A stretch of DNA of 8,375 nucleotides from Alcaligenaceae bacterium (GTDB taxonomy: Bacteria; Pseudomonadota; Gammaproteobacteria; Burkholderiales; Burkholderiaceae), in NCBI GenBank assembly GCA_947372575.1, contig CANBUF010000066.1, forward strand, positions 1 through 8,375, in the 5' to 3' direction. The notes beneath the pieces were generated by a model. It saw nothing but the letters and a program-made list of their open reading frames with translations. It was not told the origin of the DNA and made no database searches. Of this stretch, positions 1 to 5,596 are shown one piece after another. The first letter of the stretch is position 1, and each line of letters starts with the position of its first letter. A program made the translations under genes and the position numbers.

Positions 1-29
1 TGATGACGAGCAAAAAATTCTACAGACAC
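1..29 (-). CDS. Possible start of a further gene of the paa operon (partial)
   Basis: On the minus strand, 57 bp after the paaE stop, a GTG codon at 29-27 opens a frame with no stop to the window edge and reads MSVEFFARH. A good Shine-Dalgarno sequence, GGAGAA (37-42), lies about 9 nt upstream (measured from its GGAG core), which is why I call a gene start here. Nine residues cannot identify the product. By position and strand it would be the next gene of the phenylacetate operon, since other paa genes often follow paaE, but that is inference. The short gap (30-86) holds an AGAAT-AC-ATTCT dyad at 45-56 and a CTGATCAG palindrome at 67-74, and no convincing terminator, so read-through from paaE is likely. 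Confidence 0.35.
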
Positions 30-86
30 GTCGAAATTCTCCAAAGAATACATTCTAAAAATATGACTGATCAGCGAGGGCCGCGC

Positions 87-1169
87 TCAGGTTTCCTGAT
101 CAAAATCGATCACAACTTTATCGGTCACGGGATAGCTCTGGCAAGTCAGTACAAAGCCGCGAGCGACCTCGTAATCCTCGAGAGCAAAATTAACATCCAT
201 GTCGACTTCCCCTTCAATGACCTTGCAGCGACAAGTTGAACAGACCCCACCCTTGCACGAGTAAGGCAGTTCGAGGCCTTGTGCGAGTGCAGCATCCAGT
301 AGGTTGTCCTGGTTTTTTTCGATCATCAGTGTGCGTGTGTGACCATCCTGAATGACGGTCAGTTCACATTCACCCTTGCCGGGAGCGACACGTGCCTCAT
401 GCCCCGTTTTTAAGGCGCGAGGCCCTTTGGGTGCACCAAACAATTCAAATTTGATGCGATCCTTAAGAATGCCTTTTTCCTGAAGCCCTTGCACGACATC
501 CTCAATCATGGTCTGCGGACCACAGACAAACGCGTAATCAATTTCGGAGGGATCGAGCCAGACTGAAAGCAATTCATTGACCTTAGGACCGTCGAGTCTG
601 CCATTGAACAACTCAATATCCTGATTTTCACGGCTCATCACAAACACAACTGAAAACCGTTCCATATAGAGGTTTTTCAGGTCTTCGATTTCTTCGCGGA
701 ACAAGACTGAGGACGAAGCACGATTGCCATAAAACAAGGTAAAACGGCTCTCTGGTTCTATCGAAAGCGCAGTCTTGACCAGTGAAAAGATAGGCGTGAT
801 GCCACTGCCTACGGCAAAGGCTACATAGTGACGTGAATGCTCTGGGGCGAAGTCCACCGTAAAGTTGCCGGCAGGTGGCATCACATCAATCACCTGGCCA
901 GACTGCAGTTCAGTATTGGCCCAGGTTGAAAATGCACCATCGTCCAGGCGCTTGATCGCCACGCGCAGCACACCATCAAGCGGCGCCGAGCAAATCGAAT
1001 AGGAACGTCGGACTTCCTGACCGCCGAGCTCAGTGCGCAAGGTCAGATATTGTCCTGGGCGAAAGTTGTAGAGGCCCTCCAGGGCTGGCGGCACTTCAAA
1101 CGTGACGACGACTGCATCACGAGTATTACGTGCAACAGACATCACTGGCAAAGAATAAAATTGACTCAT
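87..1169 (-). CDS. paaE: Phenylacetyl-CoA epoxidase reductase subunit PaaE
   Basis: This cytoplasmic reductase passes electrons from NAD(P)H through FAD and a [2Fe-2S] cluster to the di-iron centre of PaaA during epoxidation of phenylacetyl-CoA. The 360-residue product has the usual family length and domain order. An N-terminal FAD-binding barrel carries RSYS at 55-58. An NAD-binding domain follows with GSGITP at 121-126 and CGPQTM at 216-221. A C-terminal plant-type ferredoxin domain (about 265-360) has cluster cysteines C305, C310, C313 and C343. I start at the ATG at 1169, giving MSQFYSLP: it lies 13 bp after the paaD stop behind an AGGG element, whereas the open frame upstream overlaps paaD and adds unrelated residues. 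It is the last of five tightly packed paa genes. Phenol-hydroxylase-type reductases share the fold, but the context settles the identity. Confidence 0.96.
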   Translation of the reverse strand: MSQFYSLPVMSVARNTRDAVVVTFEVPPALEGLYNFRPGQYLTLRTELGGQEVRRSYSICSAPLDGVLRVAIKRLDDGAFSTWANTELQSGQVIDVMPPAGNFTVDFAPEHSRHYVAFAVGSGITPIFSLVKTALSIEPESRFTLFYGNRASSSVLFREEIEDLKNLYMERFSVVFVMSRENQDIELFNGRLDGPKVNELLSVWLDPSEIDYAFVCGPQTMIEDVVQGLQEKGILKDRIKFELFGAPKGPRALKTGHEARVAPGKGECELTVIQDGHTRTLMIEKNQDNLLDAALAQGLELPYSCKGGVCSTCRCKVIEGEVDMDVNFALEDYEVARGFVLTCQSYPVTDKVVIDFDQET

Positions 1170-1182
1170 CACGGCACCCTGA

Positions 1183-1698
1183 TTAGTGCGTTTTAAAATA
1201 ATCAAATGGTTCTCGACAGGCCGAACACCGATAGAGTGCTTTGCATGCTGTTGAACCAAAATCACTGATCAGCCTGGTCGAGTTGGATCCGCATTGCGGA
1301 CAGGGCACAGGCGGCATCGCGGCACGGGGCTTGAGGCCAGAGATATCAATCGCGGACTGAACGGGTGGCGCAATGCCATAACCTTTGAGCGCCTCACGCC
1401 CTTTTGGAGTCATCCAGTCAGTCGTCCATGCCGGTGAGATTTGCGTGGCAACCCGCACCTCATCGATTGCGTGATCGTGAAGACACTGTTCGATGCCTTG
1501 CGTAATTTCGAACATCGCAGGACAGCCGGAATAGGTTGGCGTAATGGTCACGACGCAGACCCCCTGCTCCCAGGCAACGTCTCGGACGACGCCAAGGTCA
1601 ACAATCGACAAAACAGGAATTTCAGGATCGGCCACGCTGCCAAGCCATTGCATGATCTGTTCTGGTTGCGCGGGCACTGTCAGCCCTGGATTCACCAC
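1183..1698 (-). CDS. paaD: Phenylacetyl-CoA epoxidase maturation protein PaaD
   Basis: PaaD belongs to the DUF59/MIP18 family, and its likely role is maturation or iron-sulfur assembly for the PaaABCE complex rather than catalysis. The 171-residue product shows the family core DPEIPVLSIVDLG (24-36) and TPTYSGCPA (53-61, with C59), then WTTDWMTPKGREAL near 91-104. A C-terminal cysteine cluster follows (C133, C136, C152, C158, C161, ending EPFDYFK), which probably binds zinc or an Fe-S cluster. Two tandem GTG codons compete as start: 1698-1696 and 1695-1693. A GGAG element lies 4 nt before the first and 7 nt before the second. The second would make a classic 4-base GTGA overlap with the paaC stop (1692-1694), so the true protein may be one residue shorter. 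No ATG is suitably placed. Translation is probably coupled to paaC. Confidence 0.94.
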   Translation of the reverse strand: MVNPGLTVPAQPEQIMQWLGSVADPEIPVLSIVDLGVVRDVAWEQGVCVVTITPTYSGCPAMFEITQGIEQCLHDHAIDEVRVATQISPAWTTDWMTPKGREALKGYGIAPPVQSAIDISGLKPRAAMPPVPCPQCGSNSTRLISDFGSTACKALYRCSACREPFDYFKTH

Positions 1699-2477
1699 GA
1701 AGCTCCAGGGTAGGCTCTAGGCAGGAACTGCATCTCTGCGAGCAGAAAGCCCAGGTGCTCGGTATGACGTCCGCTGCGTCCCCCACGAAAGGCCATATGC
1801 ATGGCCGCTTCAGGCGCTGGTAGCGTCAGTGTCGACTCGGCAATCACCTGCGCAACATGCGCTTGCCAGGCGGGCTGTAATGATGAAAGCAATGGCCCCC
1901 ATCCTTGTTTGTCCCAAACTGCATCGACCTCATCATCGACAAAGAGTTCGCCGACATAAGGCCAGAGTGCGTCGATGGCCTGCTGCATACGCTGGTGGCT
2001 TTCGGTCGTGCCGTCGCCCAAGCGAATCACCATATCCGACGACCGTCTGACGTGATAAGTCACCTCTTTAAGGGATTTTGTAGCAATGGCTGCGATATCT
2101 TCACGACTCGATTGCGTCAATTTCTCAAGCAACAAGTAATGCCATACATCAAAGAAAAACTGACGTACCATCGTTCGGGCGTAATCCTGATCTGGCAGTT
2201 CAGCCAGCAGTACATTGCGGAATTGATGCGCATCGCGCAAATAGGCGATTGCGTCTTCGTCTCGTCCAGCTTGCTCGAGCTCTCCAGCCAAGGTGAGCCA
2301 CAAGCGCGCCTGACCCAGCAAATCAAGGGAAACATTGGTCAGCGCCATGTCTTCTTCGATGGCTGGACCGTGTCCGCACCAGGCCGATAATCTTTGCGAA
2401 AGCACCAGCGCACTATCGCCCACCCGCAAGAGGCCTTCGACCAGCGGAGTATTCTTTAACTTGGAAGCAGCAGTCAT
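1692..2477 (-). CDS. paaC: Phenylacetyl-CoA epoxidase structural subunit PaaC
   Basis: PaaC is the non-catalytic ferritin-like partner of PaaA. In the E. coli complex the two form a heterodimer in which PaaC stabilises PaaA and helps form the substrate site. The 261-residue product is mostly helical and carries recognisable family stretches: LTNVSLDLLGQARLWL (46-61), RQFFFDVWHYLLLEKL (105-120) and the C-terminal GRHTEHLGFLLAEMQF (236-251), ending PRAYPGASW. I choose the ATG at 2477, giving MTAASKLK. It lies 10 bp after the paaB stop and gives the expected family length, while 46 further residues upstream in frame come from paaB in another frame. Its Shine-Dalgarno is weak (GGGA very close to the start), suggesting coupling to paaB. 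Its stop TGA overlaps the paaD start. Confidence 0.95.
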   Translation of the reverse strand: MTAASKLKNTPLVEGLLRVGDSALVLSQRLSAWCGHGPAIEEDMALTNVSLDLLGQARLWLTLAGELEQAGRDEDAIAYLRDAHQFRNVLLAELPDQDYARTMVRQFFFDVWHYLLLEKLTQSSREDIAAIATKSLKEVTYHVRRSSDMVIRLGDGTTESHQRMQQAIDALWPYVGELFVDDEVDAVWDKQGWGPLLSSLQPAWQAHVAQVIAESTLTLPAPEAAMHMAFRGGRSGRHTEHLGFLLAEMQFLPRAYPGASW

Positions 2478-2487
2478 GTTCCCGGCC

Positions 2488-2775
2488 TTACATGTGCTTG
2501 ACTTCTTCCGGCATCGGGAAGAAAGTCGGATGGCGATAGACCTTGCTATTTGCAGGCTCGAACAGCGAACCTTTTTCGGCCGGGCTACTCGCGGTGATGT
2601 CGGCTGCGCGTACAACCCAGATGCTCATTCCCTCATTGCGGCGCGTATAAACATCTCGCGCGTGATTGATTGCCATTTCTGCATCAGTCGCATGCAAACT
2701 GCCAACATGCTTATGTGCCAAGCCATGCTGACTACGTATGAAGACTTCCCAGAGAGGTACGTTTTTAGTTGTCAT
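2488..2775 (-). CDS. paaB: Phenylacetyl-CoA epoxidase subunit PaaB
   Basis: PaaB is a small subunit needed for an active epoxidase; it is thought to bridge PaaAC units and help dock the reductase. The 95-residue product matches the family in length and pattern: PLWEVFIRSQHGLAHKHVGS at 7-26, then SIWVVRA near 51-57 and a C-terminal YRHPTFFPMPEEVKHM. It is soluble and shows no cofactor motif. The ATG at 2775 has a good Shine-Dalgarno (GAGGAA, about 6 nt upstream). It follows paaA after a 54-bp gap that carries a perfect palindrome, and precedes paaC by 10 bp. Confidence 0.95.
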   Translation of the reverse strand: MTTKNVPLWEVFIRSQHGLAHKHVGSLHATDAEMAINHARDVYTRRNEGMSIWVVRAADITASSPAEKGSLFEPANSKVYRHPTFFPMPEEVKHM

Positions 2776-2790
2776 GTCTATTCCTCATCT

Positions 2791-2806
2791 CCAGACTTAA
2801 GTCTGG
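2791..2806. repeat. Perfect 16-bp palindrome between paaA and paaB
   Basis: CCAGACTTAAGTCTGG is a perfect inverted repeat lying wholly in the 54-bp paaA-paaB gap. In the transcript it could fold as a 6-bp stem (CCAGAC/GTCTGG) with a TTAA loop, ending 7 nt before the GAGGAA ribosome binding site of paaB. No U-run follows on the minus strand (the next bases are AGATGAGG), so it is not a standard terminator. An mRNA-stabilising or cleavage hairpin that sets PaaA relative to PaaB, or a protein-binding site, are possible roles. These are inferences. Confidence 0.6.
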
Positions 2807-2829
2807 CTGATTTCAATGATGTGAGCGGC

Positions 2830-3819
2830 TCAGGCAGCTACCCGCGCTTCTTTTTTTTCGGCATAGGCTGTCATGGCTTCTCGCACCCAGGCACCCTCTG
2901 CGTGCGCATCGCGCCTGGCTTGCAGACGTTCGCGGTTACAGGGGCCATTACCCTTGAGTACGGCATAGAATTCTGACCAGTCAATCTCGCCAAAATCATA
3001 ATGACCGCGCGCAGCATTCCATTTCAAATCAGGATCCGGTACCGTCAACCCTAAAAACTCAGCCTGGGGGACGGTCTGGTCAACCATCTTCTGACGCAAT
3101 TCGTCATTTGAGAACAGCTTGATCTTCCAGGCCATCGATTGCGCACTATTGGTCGACTCTGCATCGGAAGGGCCGAACATCATCAGTGCAGGCCACCACC
3201 AGCGATTAAATGCCTCTTGCACCATCGCACGTTGCGCGTCGGTGCCGTCCTTGCACATGGACAGCAGCAAATCATAGCCCTGGCGCTGATGAAAGGATTC
3301 TTCTTTGCAGACACGCACCATGGCACGCGCGTAAGGTCCATAAGAGCATCGGCATAGCGGAATCTGATTAATAATGGCCGAGCCATCCACCAGCCAGCCA
3401 ATCATGCCAATATCAGCCCAGGTCAACGTGGGATAGTTAAAAATACTTGAATATTTTGCGCGGCCTGCAAGTAAATCGTCGACCAAGTCTTCACGTGACA
3501 CGCCAAGCGTTTCGGCAGCACTGTAGAGATATAGACCGTGTCCGCCCTCGTCCTGAATCTTAGCGAGCAAAATCGCTTTACGCTTGAGCGAGGGTGCGCG
3601 CGTGACCCAATTACCCTCGGGCAACATCCCAACAATTTCTGAATGTGCATGCTGGGAAATCTGGCGTACCAGTGTCTTACGGTACGCCTCTGGCATCCAG
3701 TCTTTAGGTTCGATCTTGATGCCGTCATCGATACGGCGCTGAAAAGCCTGCTCGGCACCGGAGAGCTGATCTACAGTTCTGACCTGCGTGACGCCGGTTT
3801 CGACAAGTTGCGCGTACAT
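2830..3819 (-). CDS. paaA: Phenylacetyl-CoA epoxidase catalytic subunit PaaA
   Basis: PaaA is the di-iron oxygenase subunit that converts phenylacetyl-CoA to its ring 1,2-epoxide, using O2 and electrons delivered by PaaE, in the cytoplasm. The 329-residue product has the expected length. Family stretches include [20 protein letters not shown] (57-76), [19 protein letters not shown] (88-106) and [12 protein letters not shown] (171-182). By comparison with the E. coli protein, the likely iron ligands are E61, E91, H94, D145, E174 and H177; the ExxH pairs are plain in the sequence, and D145 is assigned by alignment from memory. The ATG at 3819 is preceded by a strong GAGGGAG (3824-3830). It is the first gene of the operon, read from the promoter at 3877-3905, and its stop lies 54 bp before paaB. 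No key residue appears to be missing. Confidence 0.97.
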   Translation of the reverse strand: MYAQLVETGVTQVRTVDQLSGAEQAFQRRIDDGIKIEPKDWMPEAYRKTLVRQISQHAHSEIVGMLPEGNWVTRAPSLKRKAILLAKIQDEGGHGLYLYSAAETLGVSREDLVDDLLAGRAKYSSIFNYPTLTWADIGMIGWLVDGSAIINQIPLCRCSYGPYARAMVRVCKEESFHQRQGYDLLLSMCKDGTDAQRAMVQEAFNRWWWPALMMFGPSDAESTNSAQSMAWKIKLFSNDELRQKMVDQTVPQAEFLGLTVPDPDLKWNAARGHYDFGEIDWSEFYAVLKGNGPCNRERLQARRDAHAEGAWVREAMTAYAEKKEARVAA

Positions 3820-3838
3820 AGGGCTCCCTCGGGAATGG

Positions 3839-3868
3839 TGAATGATTCAGTTGTGCGGTGAATACAAC
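3839..3868. promoter_or_regulatory. Candidate operator dyads in the paaA leader
   Basis: Two small inverted repeats sit side by side between the predicted paaA transcription start (about 3870) and its ribosome binding site. One is TGAAT-G-ATTCA at 3839-3849, the other GTTGT-N9-ACAAC at 3850-3854/3864-3868. The first contains TGATTC (3843-3848), which resembles the half-site I recall for E. coli PaaX operators (TGATTC...GAATCA). A repressor bound here would block early transcription of paaA. The second could also form a 5-bp stem at the 5' end of the mRNA. Binding by PaaX is an inference. Confidence 0.4.
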
Positions 3869-3939
3869 GTGACTATATTATTTAATACATAATTTTAACT
3901 GTCAACATAAATACTGTATCGCTTTCAATTTTATGTATC
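3861..3939. repeat. RATACA hexamer cluster around the paaA promoter
   Basis: AATACA occurs on the plus strand at 3861-3866 and 3884-3889. Its near-mirror TGTATC (GATACA on the minus strand) occurs at 3915-3920 and 3934-3939. Two of these lie in an 8-bp inverted repeat, ATACATAA (3885-3892) and TTATGTAT (3931-3938), flanking the paaA -35 box. Another forms the small dyad ATAC-T-GTAT (3911-3919). The region is AT-rich, so some matches are expected by chance, but the two-by-two orientation around a promoter is what a regulator site can look like. No known regulator is assigned. Confidence 0.3.
3877..3905 (-). promoter_or_regulatory. Sigma-70 promoter of the paaABCDE operon
   Basis: On the minus strand a perfect -35 box TTGACA (3905-3900) is followed after 17 bp by AATAAT (3882-3877), a five-of-six match to the -10 consensus. 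A start of transcription near 3870 would give a leader of about 50 nt ending in the GAGGGAG ribosome binding site of paaA. The surrounding 3860-3945 stretch is much richer in A+T than the coding regions. A promoter this close to consensus probably needs no activator and would be controlled by repression, which fits the divergent paaX next door. Confidence 0.7.
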
Positions 3940-3942
3940 ATA

Positions 3943-3969
3943 TTGAGGATTACCCTAATTCAGTACATT
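3943..3969 (+). promoter_or_regulatory. Weak candidate promoter for paaX
   Basis: TTGAGG (3943-3948) and TACATT (3964-3969) match the -35 and -10 consensus at four of six positions each, but the spacing is only 15 bp. If used, transcription would begin about a dozen bases before the paaX ATG, leaving a very short leader. No Shine-Dalgarno sequence is seen before paaX, which would suit a very short leader. It is the best candidate I found for paaX, but it is weak. Confidence 0.2.
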
Positions 3970-3987
3970 CTCTTTTGACTGCAACGC

Positions 3988-4959
3988 ATGCCAAAAACAA
4001 ATTTAAAACTTCGTGCGCATCTGAACTCCTTGATTCAGGAGGATCCTCCCCGCGCCAAGTCACTGTGTGTGACCGTGCTGGGCGATGAGGTCGGGCCGCA
4101 CGGCGGCGTGGCATGGCTGGGAGAGCTGATCGCGTTGCTTGAGCCTCTGGGCATCAACGAACGCCTGCTCAGGACGAGCGTATTTAGACTGGTCGCACAA
4201 GGCTGGCTTAAATCCGAGCGCGAGGGCAGGCGTTCAAGGTATGCGCTCGCAGATCAGGGCATCAAACTCACTGCACGTGCCTCTGGCCGGATCTATGTGG
4301 GTCCGCCAATTGAATGGGATGACTCCTGGACGATCGTCATCTTGCCTCGCGTTGGCAGCCATGGTCTGGCCGAGCGCACTGCACTGAAGAATCAGTTGGT
4401 ATGGGAGGGTTTTGGGGTGCTGGCACCTGGCGTCTTTGCGCATCCGCACGCAGATGCGCGCGTTGCACACGATATTCTTGAAAAACTGGGCATTCCAGAC
4501 CTGGCACTGGTTTTACATGCCAATGACAACCCCGCGCCTACCGGTCTGCCGATTGCAAGTCTTGCAAACCAGTGCTGGAATCTGGACGCACTATCGATTC
4601 AGTATCAGCGATTTTATGAACGGTTTGCGCCATTCGAGCAGTTGATCGGACCTGAAATCGAACCAGAGCTTGCGCACATGCTGCGCGCGTTGCTCGTGCA
4701 TGCCTGGCGACGGGTTGTCCTGCACGATCCACAATTGCCTGCAGCCATGCTGCCTGCACGCTGGCCCGGACAGACTGCCCGCACATTATGCGCAAGACTT
4801 TATTGGCGGCTGTTTGTAGGGAGTGAGCACTACCTTCAGGAGCGGCTGAAACCTGAAAACACGCTGCACCCGCCAATTGCAGACTCAGTCTTTACGCGCT
4901 TTGGCGGTGCGCCTGAGTCAGTGATTATGGCTGTACGTCAGCAACGCCATCTAGCCTGA
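3988..4959 (+). CDS. paaX: Phenylacetate operon repressor PaaX
   Basis: PaaX is a GntR-like winged-helix repressor that blocks paa promoters until phenylacetyl-CoA binds. The 323-residue product has the usual length. An N-terminal winged helix covers about 24-100, with the recognition segment [20 protein letters not shown] (58-77) and [11 protein letters not shown] after it. A central domain contains [11 protein letters not shown] (110-120). The C-terminal domain carries the family signature [18 protein letters not shown] (244-261). It is divergent from paaA across 168 bp that contain the paaA promoter, so it very likely controls that operon and perhaps itself. Several betaproteobacteria instead use a TetR-type PaaR, so a PaaX here is worth noting. 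The ATG at 3988 has no evident Shine-Dalgarno, suggesting low translation. Its last 35 bp overlap the 3' end of orn on the other strand. Confidence 0.92.
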   Translation: MPKTNLKLRAHLNSLIQEDPPRAKSLCVTVLGDEVGPHGGVAWLGELIALLEPLGINERLLRTSVFRLVAQGWLKSEREGRRSRYALADQGIKLTARASGRIYVGPPIEWDDSWTIVILPRVGSHGLAERTALKNQLVWEGFGVLAPGVFAHPHADARVAHDILEKLGIPDLALVLHANDNPAPTGLPIASLANQCWNLDALSIQYQRFYERFAPFEQLIGPEIEPELAHMLRALLVHAWRRVVLHDPQLPAAMLPARWPGQTARTLCARLYWRLFVGSEHYLQERLKPENTLHPPIADSVFTRFGGAPESVIMAVRQQRHLA

Positions 4960-5551
4960 TGAAGTGCTCGCGGTAGTATTTCAGTTCTTCGATTGATTCA
5001 TGAATATCGGCAAGCGCTTCGTGCTTGCTGTGCTTTTCAAAACCCTTGAGTAGTGCGGGTTTCCAGCGACGTGCAAGCTCTTTGAGGGTGCTGACATCAA
5101 TGGTGCGGTAGTGAAAGAACTGCTCGAGTTTTGGCATGTAATTGAACATGAACCGGCGATCCTGGCTCACCGTGTTGCCACACAAAGGTGATTTGCCTGC
5201 TGGCACGTATTGAGACATAAAAGCAATCAATTCGTCTTCGGCTTGTGCCTCTGTCGTGGTTGAGGCCTTGACTTTCGCAGTCAGTCCGCTTTTGCCATGT
5301 GTCGAAATATTCCACTTGTCCATGGCATCGAGCAAGCTGTCGGGCTGATGGATCACCAATACCGGGCCTTCTGCCACCACGGTCAAATCGGGTTCTGTAA
5401 TGACTACGGCGACTTCGATGATGCGTTCTTTTTCTGGATCCAGGCCAGTCATCTCCATGTCGACCCACACCAGACGGAACTCGTTGGTTGTAGGGGTCGC
5501 GATCGCGGTCTTAGCCCCTTTTTTTACAGCCTTGGCAGTGGTGTTAGCCAT
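4925..5551 (-). CDS. orn: Oligoribonuclease, DEDDh 3'-5' exonuclease
   Basis: Orn degrades very short RNAs, including pGpG from cyclic-di-GMP turnover, to mononucleotides. The 208-residue product shows the full DEDDh set: D31 and E33 in [10 protein letters not shown] (29-38), D131 in [11 protein letters not shown] (125-135), and H177 and D182 in [12 protein letters not shown] (176-187). The body matches the usual protein of about 180 residues, and the first 23 or so residues are an extra lysine-, alanine- and threonine-rich tail. I start at the ATG at 5551, with GGA about 9 nt upstream, rather than the TTG at 5563. It runs convergent to paaX with 35 bp of coding overlap, and divergent from the M48 protease gene across only 45 bp, so its promoter must lie in that gap or inside the neighbour. 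No terminator is visible at its 3' end. Confidence 0.96.
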   Translation of the reverse strand: MANTTAKAVKKGAKTAIATPTTNEFRLVWVDMEMTGLDPEKERIIEVAVVITEPDLTVVAEGPVLVIHQPDSLLDAMDKWNISTHGKSGLTAKVKASTTTEAQAEDELIAFMSQYVPAGKSPLCGNTVSQDRRFMFNYMPKLEQFFHYRTIDVSTLKELARRWKPALLKGFEKHSKHEALADIHESIEELKYYREHFIRLDGVADVQP

Positions 5552-5596
5552 ATAATCATCCAATTAAAACGTGATTTTCTCACACCAACAGGTCTT

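Noticed and set aside
67..74. CTGATCAG palindrome after paaE
   Set aside because: It is only 8 bp and of a kind frequent by chance, with no loop or U-run to form a terminator.
1..239. The plus-strand open frame near the left edge
   Set aside because: Most of it is antisense to the ferredoxin domain of paaE, and it shows no recognisable protein features.
1170..1265. A 32-residue N-terminal extension of PaaE
   Set aside because: It overlaps the cysteine-rich end of paaD in another frame, while MSQFYSLP at 1169 gives the usual PaaE length right after the paaD stop.
2478..2615. A 46-residue N-terminal extension of PaaC
   Set aside because: It overlaps the end of paaB, is basic and unlike PaaC proteins, and the ATG at 2477 fits both family length and operon spacing.
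2776..2829. The paaA-paaB palindrome as an intrinsic terminator
   Set aside because: There is no run of T on the minus strand after the stem, and stopping here would cut off paaBCDE.
1905..2976. Long plus-strand open frames opposite paaC, paaB and paaA (1905-2390 and 2335-2976)
   Set aside because: They are antisense to well-supported paa genes, cross gene boundaries, and contain no recognisable domain or plausible start signal.
5297..5596. A 100-codon open stretch in frame upstream of the M48 protease ATG
   Set aside because: It lies opposite orn, has no protease-family similarity, and the ATG at 5597 gives the normal protein with a first membrane segment at its start.
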